Assembly: GCF_040412425.1 (NCBI RefSeq) | Contig: NC_089795.1 | Coordinates: 82,521,163 to 82,585,162 of the forward strand | Length of the DNA stretch: 64,000 nucleotides | Direction of reading: 5' to 3' | DNA from: Macrobrachium rosenbergii | Taxonomy: Eukaryota > Arthropoda > Malacostraca > Decapoda > Palaemonidae | Shown: positions 26,923 to 37,567 of the stretch, one piece after another | Numbering within the stretch: position 1 is the stretch's first letter | Layout of the letters: each line of letters starts with the position of its first letter | Made by a program: the position numbers and the translations under genes | The notes under the pieces: model-generated | Told to the model about the DNA's origin: nothing | Seen by the model: the letters and a program-made list of their open reading frames with translations, nothing else | The model's database searches: none

Positions 26923-27424
26923 TTAGTAGGAATGAGAACTGATGCAGCAGTTGACTAGTGATGACTTATCTGTAGCTAAGTGGCTGAGGAATGTTGCAAA
27001 TAATGGGCCCCCCATGGGACACTGAGGGAAGGCCACATATTCTGCAAGTATTCCAGCTGCCCACTTTCCCATGTGTATCCCCCTCAGATCAAGCAAGAGG
27101 AGAATTTGCTTAAGTAGCAGGGAGAGAGGTAGGGCAGTCCCACAGGAAGGAATCGAAAGGTTCAACGAAGTCAAAGGGGGAGTGTTTCCCCCTTGACAAC
27201 AGCAGCAAATGCTTCTCTGGCTTCCTTCTGCTTCTTGCCAAGCCTCTTGCATTTGCAAAGAAGACCAGCTCAAACATTCCAGAAAGGGCAATTCCGGGCT
27301 GCAAAGTAGAGGACATGAAAAGTGGTTCCACAACTCCTGCTTGCTTCTTGACCATCGGTCCTGCCCGGGAGTACCATGTACTGTACATTGTAAATAAAAT
27401 CTCCATATACCTTGCAGCACTCAC
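26923..27424 (-). pseudogene. Overlapping degraded open frames, unassigned
   Basis: Two long minus-strand frames (104 and 165 codons) overlap in different phases. Together they suggest one former coding sequence with a frameshift; PGIALSGMFELVFFANA and DSFLWDCPT look protein-like. GC content is higher than the flanks. I cannot place it in a family. It could be a retroelement gag piece or a processed pseudogene. Confidence 0.2.
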
Positions 27425-27582
27425 AAATGAGGCTAACCATCCTTTCAGGTAATGACCACTTTTAGATCTGCATCTGTCTTGCCAAAAGATGCAGTAAATG
27501 TGTGACTTGGCCCCAACAAAATGACTGGGTGGTCTATATTTGGTGGATCACCTCATCTTCTGCAGCCACTGTGGAGTGACTT

Positions 27583-27615
27583 AGGTTACTAGATTCATGT
27601 TGAATCTAGTAACCT
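27583..27615. repeat. Perfect 15-bp inverted repeat
   Basis: AGGTTACTAGATTCA and its exact reverse complement flank a TGT loop. It could form a stable hairpin; no U-rich terminator-like tail follows. Confidence 0.85.
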
Positions 27616-29185
27616 TTCCTCAAAAGAATTATAATCAACACCTTTGCGTCTTGAGAGATAAACTTTGGGCATAGCATGTGAATTTTACTAGACAGCTAAA
27701 AGAGACTTTGCTGAAATACACAATTCTCTCAAGTCACAAATTTCTTTGAGGATCAAGCAGCAAATAAGCCTTGAATAATATCATTTATCAGGGCTGAATA
27801 TCGATGATCCTTGAATTTTCAGCAATCAGTAAGCACCTCTAGGCAAGATAAACATTCTTTTTGTTATCAGATAAGCCAGAGGTGAGTGTGTCAAAACTTA
27901 GTGACAACCAAAAGTGTCTTGAGCTGCCTTTCCCTGAGCCATATGGTGTGACTGCAGTCCAAAGGCTATGAATTTCAGGAGATGGATTATGTGGCAAACT
28001 TGAGCTATGTGCTGCCTAGATCTATAGGTTGGAGATAGTGTCATGAAGTCCAGGAGAGGTGCAATGCACCACAGTTTTAGAACAGCCATATGTGTTGCTT
28101 TATTCCCTTGGTTGTGATGGAGTGTGGGTCAATCTAGGAGAGCCTATGCACACTACTGTTTCTGGATAGGTTGTGCACTCCAGTAACACAGGTTTAAGCA
28201 TAAGCATAGGTGAGGTGCACACCATTGCATTCAGATGGGTTGCACATACCACTAATTCCAGAGGTCGAGTGTGTGAGTAGCAGGCTTGACTGGGTACAGG
28301 TGAGTGGGCAGAGACATGTATAATATCATTGCCTCGAGAGAGGCTGACAGCAGAAGGAAGTCTGGAGTTGCACTAGTGCAAGTTATCATGGGAAGTGTGT
28401 GCTACATTGCTAGAAACTATATAATAGCAGCAAAGCCACTAAATCATGGAGATTTGGTAGTGCCAATATGATCTCCAATCCCAGCCAAGTTGCAAGGGTG
28501 CTACAACTGCCACTACCTACGCCCTCGCTCCGAGATTTAGGCGAGTTTGCCCCTCCTGCCTCCCATCCCCCCAACAGACTTGGCCATGCTTCTGGGTGGG
28601 TAGAAGCTAGCAGACCTTGAGAGTTGAGAGTTTCAGTAACAAGAGTGTTGATTCAGACTTATCCATTTTCTTGGTCAGGGGAGCAAAACTGGAGAGGATG
28701 GAGCAGCTATACTTCTGTGGAATAAGAGTGAGAAAGTTTAGATGCATGGCCATGGCATGCGTAAGCTTCTTAAAAATTAATAAGCAAGTTTCAGATTGCT
28801 CCCAAATTCTGTAGGATACATTGAAAGGATGATTAACATATTCAAATGCCCAGGAGCAGCTGCTGTAATATGTGAAGCCAGAAGTCACTTGTGCTAACAA
28901 ATGGATAAGGGTAGTAGCATGGTGTAAGATGGTGTGAGACAGTTGAGCTGGTAGTGGAATGTACTCCAGTCTAAGAAAAAGGTAATCAGTCCATCTGGAG
29001 TGGTAGGGCTGCAATTCATTCAAGCTACTACAAGTTACACCTTCATGTCTTGTAAATTATTCAGCAGCTGGGGTGCAAAATCCACACCTGTTGATACAGC
29101 ATATAATACATGTAAATACTATATGGAAAAAAACTCTCTCCTTGTTATACATATCAAAAGCTGATTTTTCTGCCTACCTTTTCAC
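27616..29185. other. Unassigned stretch with a 138-codon frame
   Basis: The longest frame is on the minus strand at 28607-29023. It is rich in Leu, Ser, His and Tyr without a recognised motif. Nothing else is supported. The moderate GC content and absence of microsatellites suggest old dispersed-element sequence. Confidence 0.35.
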
Positions 29186-29501
29186 TAGTTGACCCCGCTA
29201 TTCTCGGATTCATGATTCTTGTAATCGTCTATTTGCTTTTTTTTTCTGTGGAACCTATCTATAAATTATTCGGGGGAAACTCGCCTATTTGCAGATTTTT
29301 CATAGAACAGTATTCTGTATTTTCATATTATTTTCGTGACTAAGTACTCTACTGTACTTACATATATATTTTATGATAAAACAATGATTTACAGTACAGT
29401 ACTGTACTAATTTTCAAATATTTATATTAAGCTTAATAAGATTAGATAATAACACTAAATAATAAAAATAATAATTCTCTCTCTCTCCCTTCCTTTTTCA
29501 G

Positions 29502-29576
<75 letters not shown>

Positions 29577-30331
29577 TGAGATGAGAGAATTTTTATGCTT
29601 TTATTTGTTTTGTATGATAATGATTTACTAATTTTCAGATAGTGATATTAATGTAAACACAGCAAAATATCAGTTCATTAAAGAAAATACTGTATACAGT
29701 ATAGTGAATTAGTAAGATTTTAGTTCAATAAATTTTTTCCCCCATCTTTTCCCAATCTTGTCTGAAAGCTTTTGGAGGGAGGGGGGAGGGTGTAACCTGT
29801 CAAATATGCCAAATATCTTGACATATTAACCACAAAGGGTAGAAAGTGTTGCCCACTCTTGGTCAAATGTATATTGCTCACTCAGTGGTCTCTCTCTCTC
29901 TCCCTCTCATGCCAAAGGTGAGAGATAGATAGATAGCTAGATAGAATGAAAGGGAGAGTGGTTGATGGAAAGATATACATAATATATACAGTACTGTACT
30001 GTATTATTGACATTTTTAATTGTTTAACTGATGTAAGAACTCTTTGTTATTGGCTGGAAGGGTTAGAAGTACATACGTATATATTTTTAAGGGTAAAATG
30101 TTTAAGATGACTTTGAAAGGATATATTAATATTTCAAAGATTAATACCACAGTAATAGGATAATAGTTTAAGGTATATTTGATATAGGATGATACTTTAA
30201 GTATACATTTGGTATTTGAACTTTCAAGATAGTCAGTTATAAGATTTTTTAATGCAGGTTTTCAGTATTCATGGATTTTAGCTATTTGCAGGTGGTTGTG
30301 GTACGTATCCCCCTCAATAAAAAGGATTTCT
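29186..30331. mobile_element. TA-targeting DNA transposon, long non-autonomous form, copy 1
   Basis: The same order of segments as the copy at 35008-38404. It starts with a diverged end, then TCTGTGGAACCTATCTATAAATT and a TATTAATATTAAG-type stretch. A long (CT)n run (about 29501-29573) follows, then TTACTGAGATGAGAGAATTTTTATG, a G-rich AGGGAGGGGGGAGGG, and TGACATATTAACC. The right end holds TTTTAGCTATTTGCAGG...GTACGTATCCCCC, which is the inverted form of the short-form left end seen at 44614. No transposase is visible. It is related to the CAGTAAACCCCC-ended family and is Tc1/mariner- or Tigger-like by TA target and end sequence. Confidence 0.7.
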
Positions 30332-30475
30332 GTGTCCGCCTCTCTAGGAAAAGCAGTGACAATCATGAATGGTAAAACTACAGTAATGTTCATCAAAATA
30401 TGAACATTCCAGGGCAAAAGGCCAACTGCTTATTAACAGATGTTTACCAAGAAAACTAGATATTAAATTGGTCTA

Positions 30476-30895
30476 TGTGGCGGAATTCACACCCACAAAC
30501 AACACAACACGCAACACTCACCCTGATCTTCGGTTGCTGGAGATGGATAAGGTCCACGGTCGCCAATCACAGCACACACCCACGAAACAAAAACTTAAAC
30601 CGACCCTCCACCAACAACGAACCAACAAAAAAAAGAAGAGACACATGAACCATTAATGTGGTCCCAAAAAAACAGACAAACTCCCCGTTCACTTTCAAGG
30701 TTGGACCTCAACTGCCCAAGACTTCCCCAAAACCGAAAAACTCCCGACAGACCGACAGACAGACAGACAGCGCCGTAAAACGAACTCCAACAACCGAAAT
30801 CCACTCACAACCCACACATTACACTCGCTCTCTCTCTCTCTCTCTCAAAACGTTGGGAAATGCTAAATAAAAACAAATTTATTCATCCCTCTATA
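30476..30895 (-). repeat. Left LTR (3' LTR of the minus-strand element)
   Basis: 420 bases, near-identical to 33491-33950. It begins TGTGGCGGAATTCACACC and ends CATCCCTCTATA on the plus strand. Its internal (CT)n is short (about 30829-30845), which explains most of the length difference from the other LTR. Confidence 0.9.
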
Positions 30896-30896
30896 T

Positions 30897-30911
30897 TTCT
30901 CCCCCCTTTTT
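30897..30911 (-). other. Polypurine tract
   Basis: On the minus strand AAAAAGGGGGGAGAA lies immediately 5' of the 3' LTR, the position expected for plus-strand DNA priming. Confidence 0.75.
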
Positions 30912-30990
30912 AGCATTTCCCAACCAACACCTTTCACACCTCTTTCAAATCGCCTTACGCAACACCCACGGATGCTCACTAGCAGGTCCT

Positions 30991-33430
30991 CTAGATCGCG
31001 TTCGCGGGCACGCAATCATTCTCTCTTCTAGCAACATTCAAACTCACATCTTCTCCTCCATTCTCTCTCAGATTCACGCTATCTTCTTCACTATTACCAC
31101 TCTCAATTTCATCCACAATCTCATCTATACCCTCTAACTCGTTCCCAAATACCTCCCCCAATTCTTCAACTAACCCATCCCATTCGCTCATTGACCTTTC
31201 CAATTCTTGCAACGATTCATTCATGCTTTCAATCACTCGTATATTACTGCTACGCTCTCTTACTCTTACACTTTCGCTCACCTCCAACCGTTCACTAACC
31301 CCTACACGTTCAGTCAACTCAGTTATATCAAACCCGCATATGCTATACGTTCTATCCATACCATCCCATTCATCCGTATTACACGCTTTATCACCATTTC
31401 ACTTTGGCACTCACACCCCTATCACACAAACTTACGACCATTCAGTTTACTTACGTTCTTCCCTTTCTTACGTTTTTACCATACTCTGTCAAAACAAATT
31501 GCTGATCCTCATGCAACAACCCCTCACGCATACCCTGCATCACACACGCACCGCTTGCATCCTGGAGGATCCACCCATTTGAACCCCTTCACACTCAGTT
31601 TCCCGAATTCGCTGTCACAGTCACCCTCTGTCGTCTACATACACTTGATACATGCCCTTCCATTCCACATTCGACACACTTCGCTCTCGGTTCTGAACAC
31701 ATTCTCGCATAATGCCCATTCTTACCACAGTTGCCACATATTACATTCACTGGTACCCTACAACCATTAGCAATATGACCCACCTGTCCGCACCTGTAGC
31801 ATTTAACCCCTATCTTTCAGACACTCCCTTACCAAATGTCCCGATTGCCCACACCAAACACGCCCTAAAGCCCACCTACACTCATTCTTTGTATGTTCTT
31901 CCTTTCCACATCTAAAACACTTCGCTCGACTTCCACTCATCGACCTTCCCCTTTGTACACTACTATCCCTAACCCGTCCAACCCGTTGTTCCTTTACAAA
32001 CCATCATTCATCCTCACTGGCACCTCCACATTACTTGCTCTTTACACTCTATCTATTACACTATCGGCCATTCTCATTGGGCCCCTCAACACTGCATCCC
32101 TAAAGCTTCCAAACTCTGGCACTCTCTCATCTACCCCAGCCCTTACACTTACACTTCTACTCTTTTTATAACCCTGTCAAGCTCATAATCTTCTACAATT
32201 TCCAAAATTTCTCCCCAAGTCAACCTTTCATTCGTCCATCTTTTCTTCTCCTTCCGCTCAAGTTCACAAATTCTCTAACTCCATCTGGCACTGTCCCTAA
32301 CAACTTCCGCACTAACTCCTTACATTCATCTATCCCATCATCCCCAAACTTCTTCCCTTGCCAACGTCTCCAGCCTACAAGCATACAGTGACAAGGTTTC
32401 CCCAGCTTTCATTCTTGCCTCATCAAATTCATTCTTCCTCTTATACTTAACACTCGCTTTCATACGCCTCGCTTGCTCAACTAGTCTAGCTTTCACCTTG
32501 TCATACTCAACATCTCCACACTCATAATAACCCTATACATATCAAGCAAAACCCAGTCAAATATTCTCCTAATTCTCGTGCCCACACTCTCTTACTCTCC
32601 CCTACTTATCCTGACAAAACCTTTCATACTCCTAAAGAAATCATGCACATCCCTACTTCCATACTCATTATACTTTTCACACCGGGTACCTCCTCACATA
32701 CATAGCCTTTCTCACTTCCTTCTCACTTTCACTCTCACTTTCCTACTTTCACTCTTTCCTTTCATACCCTCTTCCGAATACAAAGAGTCCACTTCCGACT
32801 TACATTCATCTTACTCATTACACTCTTCTTCCCCCTTTTTTATCCACTTTTATCCACTCACCTCCATCCACCTCACTATCACTACTGCCTTCACCCTCTC
32901 CCTTCTTTCCTGCCTTTCCCACTTCCTACCCTTCTTACCAATTTCCTTTCCCTTTCCCTTCTTCCCTTTTTCCTCCCCTGACTTATCCTTACTTTCCTCT
33001 GTTCCTTCCCCTTGCTTTTCATTCCCTTTTCTTACCCTGCCTTTCATTCTCTCGTTTCTTACTTCCTATTTCCACATCACTTTCATCACTCACGCTTCCA
33101 TTCACTTCTTCCTCCTTTTCTTTCTCTGCTTGCCCCTTCACACGTTCCAGAGGACCTGCCTCCAACAGCCCCTTCTCCAAAAACACCCTTGAACATACCT
33201 TTCACCATTTCTTCCACACCTTTCATCATTCCTCCAACTTTATCCACCCTCTCTTCCATTCTCTCTTCTGACTCTTTCATCTCCCCTTTCATTTCTTCTT
33301 TTTCGCACTTCTTAGCATTCCCCCCTCTCCTCCAACTGACTCCTCAATCTCTCATTCTCACCCCTCAACCACGTATTCTCCTCTCTCAACCTCACCAGTT
33401 CCTCTTCCATCCTTCTCTTCAGTCACACTA
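30991..33430 (-). pseudogene. Retrotransposon gag, broken by frameshifts
   Basis: Read on the minus strand, an N-terminal Lys/Glu/Met-rich coiled-coil-like region (about 33300-32850) comes first. A capsid-like region follows (about 32550-32200), with strings such as VKYKRKNEFDEARMKAGE, LSLYACRLETLA and GDDGIDECKELVRKLLGT, typical of Ty3/gypsy-type gag. A cluster of zinc knuckles lies at 31628-31922, and then a very acidic tail (30991-31359, rich in Glu, Asp, Ser). Several frameshifts and stops interrupt it. Large proline/serine frames on the opposite strand are its shadow. Confidence 0.8.
31628..31922 (-). other. Array of five CCHC zinc knuckles (gag nucleocapsid)
   Basis: In order on the minus strand: CFRCGKEEHTKNEC, a damaged WCGQSGHLVREC whose first Cys is lost, CYRCGQVGHIANGC, CGNCGKNGHYARMC and CVECGMEGHVSSVC. 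Four fit CX2CX4HX4C exactly. Two or more frameshifts separate them. Most Ty3/gypsy gags have one or two knuckles, so five is unusual. They would bind the element's RNA in the capsid particle. Confidence 0.85.
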
Positions 33431-33464
33431 GCCACCAATCTCACTTCTTGCAGCTGCAATCCCA

Positions 33465-33483
33465 GCTGCCCCACGTTACGCCA
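33465..33483 (-). other. Primer-binding-site-like sequence
   Basis: On the minus strand TGGCGTAACGTGGGGCAGC starts 7 bases downstream of the 5' LTR. Starting with TGG (complement of tRNA CCA) and containing GTGGGGC is typical for LTR elements. I do not assign the primer tRNA. Confidence 0.6.
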
Positions 33484-33490
33484 AATATTA

Positions 33491-33832
33491 TGTGGCAGAA
33501 TTCACACCCACAAACAACACAACACGCAACACTCACCCTGATCTTCGGTTGCTGGAGATGGATAAGGTCCACGGTCAAATCACAGCACACACCCACGAAA
33601 CAAAAACTTAAACCGACCCTCCACCAACAACGAACCAACAAAAAAAAAGAAGAGACACATGAACCATTAACGTGGTCCCAAAAAAACAGACAAACTCCCC
33701 GTTCACTTTCAAGGTTGGACCTCAACTGCCCAAGACTTCCCCAAAACCGAAAAACTCCTGACAGACCGACAGACAGACAGACAGCGCCCCGAAACGAACT
33801 CCAACAACCAACCACTCACAACGACAATTACA

Positions 33833-33902
<70 letters not shown>

Positions 33903-33950
33903 AAACGTTGGGAAATGCTAAATACAAACAAATTTATTCATCCCTCTATA
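33491..33950 (-). repeat. Right LTR (5' LTR of the minus-strand element)
   Basis: 460 bases matching 30476-30895, differing by a few substitutions and by an expanded (CT)n at about 33835-33898. Confidence 0.9.
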
Positions 33951-34237
33951 TCTTAACAAAGGGATAAATTCTCTAGCCGCCAACTGGAGTCCACTTAAAA
34001 ACAACACAAGGAATTGGTGACAATGGGAGTCAGCCAACAGGGGAGTAGGAGGAAGCTGCATGACCTGCCTTACCCCCGCTGCTCAACATCATACCAGTTT
34101 CCTTCCAGCCCAGGAAAGAATGAGGGGTGCTTGAGGTGGGCTGTATATGTTAAGACCGAAGGTTTGTTAGTTATGAAAAATATAAATTGATTTAAAATTT
34201 GTCATTTGTTCATATATGAAACAAACCTTGGTCTTAA
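33951..34237. mobile_element. DIRS-type terminal sequence with inverted repeat
   Basis: CTTAACAAAGGGATAAATTC...CTGGAGTCCA resembles 45398-45440 and 53808-53850. It ends in an inverted pair: TTAAGACCGAAGGTTTGTT (from 34150) and AACAAACCTTGGTCTTAA (34220-34237). Inverted termini of this kind fit DIRS-like elements, although I infer the terminal role from context. Confidence 0.5.
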
Positions 34238-35007
34238 TGTAGGAAAGACTTACTCTTGAGGGAGGATAAGAAAGTCCTAGAACCCACTGGAGGTTCGGAC
34301 CACATGGGCTCACTTCCTGGCTAAAGGCAGGACACAGGAAGGAGTCGTAAGCCTCTTACCTGTTGAGCACAAGTCTACTGAACAGCCAGACATCTGGGCT
34401 AATAGACTATGTAATACATATCTACATTGTGTCTTGAGAATAGCAAAGAACTGTTGAAGACAACAAAATTTATGTTATCCACCAATCTTGTTTGTTGCCA
34501 GTTCCTCTCTCCCCTTGTAAGAGAGAGGAGAAGGGCCTGCATCTATAAAGAATTTGTATTGTGTAGGAACAAACATCTAATACCATATAGAATGGAAGCT
34601 CGTTCACTTGTATCTAACCAGTTCCAGCATGTGATGGAATTATTCTCTCTACTGCCTGCTGGTAAACGAGGAAAAGAAAGAGAAAGGAAGAAGACCAGTC
34701 ACCTCATTCACTGACTTTCATTTCCAACACTAAATGAGCTACACAATTTGTTGAGCAGCCACCACCAGACCTAAGGAAAGTGTCCAAGGACCCGTGGGCA
34801 ATGTCCCGCAGATAGAAGGATGTGAAGGTGGTTTGTCAAAGCCAGGTACCTGCCTTCAAAATCCTGTGAACTGACAAGTTCTTCTTGAAAGTGATGGTAG
34901 GGCCTAGACTCCTAACATCATGTGATCTGGCATGCATTGTATCAGCATCTGAAAGTGAAGCAGAACTGTAAGCTTGTCTAATCACTTCACATAACCAAAG
35001 GGAAATA
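34238..35007 (-). pseudogene. DIRS remnant: 3' region and tyrosine recombinase C-terminus
   Basis: On the minus strand, 35006-34740 reads ISLWLCEVIRQAYSSASLSD, then ARSHDVRSLGPTITFKKNLS, HRILKAGTW and TFTSFYLRDIAH. The HDVR (HxxR) box, the AGTW motif and the FYLR tyrosine are hallmarks of the DIRS tyrosine recombinase. The upstream part of the protein is cut off exactly at 35006/35007 by a TA-targeting transposon (35008-38404). The rest (34238-34740) is untranslated tail. Not functional. Confidence 0.75.
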
Positions 35008-35556
35008 CAGTAAACCCCCGAGATTTGCGTCCTCACAATCCGTGGACTCAGCAATTTGTGGAGTTTTCTGTGGAACCTATCTATAAATTGTTCGCGAGAA
35101 ACCTCACCCATTCGCGGATTTTTTTTGTAGAGAAATATTCTGTATTTTGATATTTTTTCGTGACAAACACTGTACTGTACACATATATGCATTTTATGAT
35201 AAAATAATAATTTACAGTACTAATTTTCAAATATTAATATTAAGTTTAATAAGATTAAATAACATTAAATAATAAAAATAGTAATTCTCTCTCTCTCTCT
35301 TTCTTTCTATTACTGAGATGAGAGAATTTTTATGCATATGTAATGTGTACGTTTATTTGTTTTGTATGATAAATGATTTACTAATTTTCAAATATTAATA
35401 TTAAAATGTAAACACAGCAAAATATCAATTCATTAAAGAAAATAGTGAATTAATAAGATTTTAGTTCAGTCCCAGATCTTTTTCTGTATCTGACTTAGGG
35501 GGAGGGATGAAGGCATAACTGTCATTATGAAAAAAAAAGGGAGTTAGCACCTGGCC

Positions 35557-35602
<46 letters not shown>

Positions 35603-35773
35603 ATAGATTTTTTATGCATATGTAACATACACGGTAAACCCCCCGTATTTGTGGGGGATACATACCATACCCCTGCGAATGGCTAAAATCCGCAAACACT
35701 TAAAACCCTTCTAAAAATAGTTAGAACTGCCTATTGTGATAGTTCAAACAAAAAAACTCAAAAAATGCTTATA

Positions 35774-37567
35774 CAGTTATTATCCTACTTACAATGGGGT
35801 TAGGTTCCAAAAAACCCATCGTTTGTTGGAAAAAACGTATCTCGAATATAGCCTAGCTTACGCTAGGGCATTCAGTACCATGTATATATATATATGGTAG
35901 CCTAACCTACACTATAAAGTGTACTCTGTACATACATGGTATAGTAATTATTAATATCAGCTAATTCTGGAGGTTCATGCAGAATGACTTATGATAATTC
36001 AGTACAAAGAGAAATTGAACAACAAACAAGAATTAGCTTAGCCTACACTATGGTACAGTATATTGTATACATATGCGGTAGCCTAGCCTACATTACACTG
36101 TACTCTATATTCACGTATTAATATGGTATTATACAAACATCAACATAACGAATATGCATCTTTTCCATGGATCTTTTAAAATGTTATGCTTTACTTCACT
36201 GTATCCAATAATATTGTATATATTCTTATATTGCTTTTGTATTATAAATTGCGATCATAGTGATCAATGTTTCGGTTTGGAAACTGATTACACGGTAAGC
36301 TTATTTTGCGGCATTTAACTCTGTTCAGAGCGCTTTTCTTATTTCTACTTAGCGTAAATGAATCTCGAGATACTTTATTTATTTATATGGGCAAGGTTAT
36401 TTTTCGTTATACAAAGTGTTTTTAAGTCGAAGTATAACTTAAATACGTCTCGTTGTGAAATTAATTTAACTATTTTTTTTCGTTAACAGATGACGTTGGC
36501 TGTTAGGGGGTATGTTTGCTTTGTAAAGAAAAAAAAAAAAAAAAGAATCAAGATTCCGTTTGCTATTTTCACTTGATTTCATCATAATACGAGCTTTACA
36601 TATTTATCGTTTATCAGCGTAAAAACAACAATAATATGTGTTCTTTCATGCCCAGTAGTTTTGATTAAAATACTTTCTCTCCAATTTTAATTACGGTCGA
36701 GTTTTGTCCATGTTGCCAATGAACAATAATTTATAGTCCTTAGCAGCTTGAACATTGTTTTCTCAGCTTCAGTTACAACTTTCAGCTTAAATGTAGCAGT
36801 ATATTACCTTGCTGATCTTTTATCCATACTGAATAAGGGTATAATGTAAAAATATATCAGTTCTATTCTACTTAACGGCATTTGTAACGGAACTACGGTA
36901 ATTGTTTGCTACTGTACGATGGTTGAAATACAAGGAAAACGGCTGTTGTTATCCAATTCATTTATAAGCAAAACAAGTTTCTCGTTCGATTGTTTATGGC
37001 TGTACAGTAAACCCCCGTATTCGAGGGGGATGTGTACTGCACCCCCCGCAAATAGCTAAAATCTGCTAATACTTAGAACACCTCTAAAAACACTTAGAAC
37101 TGCCTATTTTGATAGTTTCAACAGAAAAAAACTCTCTAAAAATGCTTATACCTGAGCATTTTAATAGTTTTATCACAAAAAGTGCATTTAGTCATGAAAA
37201 TGATATGAAAATGCAATAATTAGTGAATATTTCTCAGTGAAAAATCCGCAAATAATGGGTAGATGCGTTCCAGATGCTTGAGTCCACGAACAGTGAGACC
37301 GTGAATACGGGGGGTTTACTGTACACACTTACGCAAGAGTATAACGTTACTAACAATATTGTTATCATTCTCTTTTACTTTTTTAACTAGAAGATGGGAT
37401 AAAGAGATGGAGGAAAAGAAGTTGGCCTATTGTAATTTGGTCTCTCTCATTGCCTCATTGTATGCTGCTGCCTGCGCCCGCACAAAATTTAAAAATATTG
37501 TATAAATATTGTCATATCAGTATTATTTATCTTAAGGCGACTTGTCGTAATTCGAGCACTACCTGGG
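35774..37567. mobile_element. Distinct TA-flanked element inserted inside the MITE
   Basis: Flanked by TA on both sides (35772-35773, 37568-37569). Removing it restores ...GCTTA-TA-CCTGAGTATTTT, the continuous sequence seen in the copies at 37005 and 44614. Its ends (CAGTTATTATCCTACTTACAAT and the complement of GTCGTAATTCGAGCACTACC) are weakly inverted. Inside is a diverged direct repeat (GGTAGCCTAACCTACACT near 35896 and GGTAGCCTAGCCTACATT near 36076). It also contains a further short-form copy (37005-37321). No open frame of note. Confidence 0.7.
37005..37321. mobile_element. Short-form CAGTAAACC MITE, complete copy
   Basis: 317 bases with inverted ends CAGTAAACCCCCGTATTCG and, at the right, GTGAATACGGGGGGTTTACTG, flanked by TA. 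It contains the internal CTTAGAACTGCC and AGTGCATTTAGTCATGAAAAT strings shared with the other copies. Confidence 0.85.

Larger units (their letters stand above)
30476..33950 (-). mobile_element. Gag-only LTR retrotransposon (non-autonomous)
   Basis: Two direct LTRs (30476-30895 and 33491-33950) bracket about 2.6 kb. On the minus strand the interior starts with a primer-binding-site-like string 7 bases from the 5' LTR, then a long gag-like region, and ends at a polypurine tract against the 3' LTR. There is no room for pol, and no protease, RT, RNase H or integrase motif is visible. It must have depended on another element's enzymes. The right flank (CTTAACAAAGGGATAAATTC) matches DIRS-type terminal sequence, so it appears to have inserted into a DIRS end. 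A 4-base duplication TCTA/TCTT is possible but imperfect. Confidence 0.85.

Noticed and set aside
32578..33192. 204-codon plus-strand Ser/Pro/Phe-rich frame, and the 187-codon frame at 31207-31770
   Set aside because: Antisense shadows of the Lys/Glu-rich gag on the minus strand.
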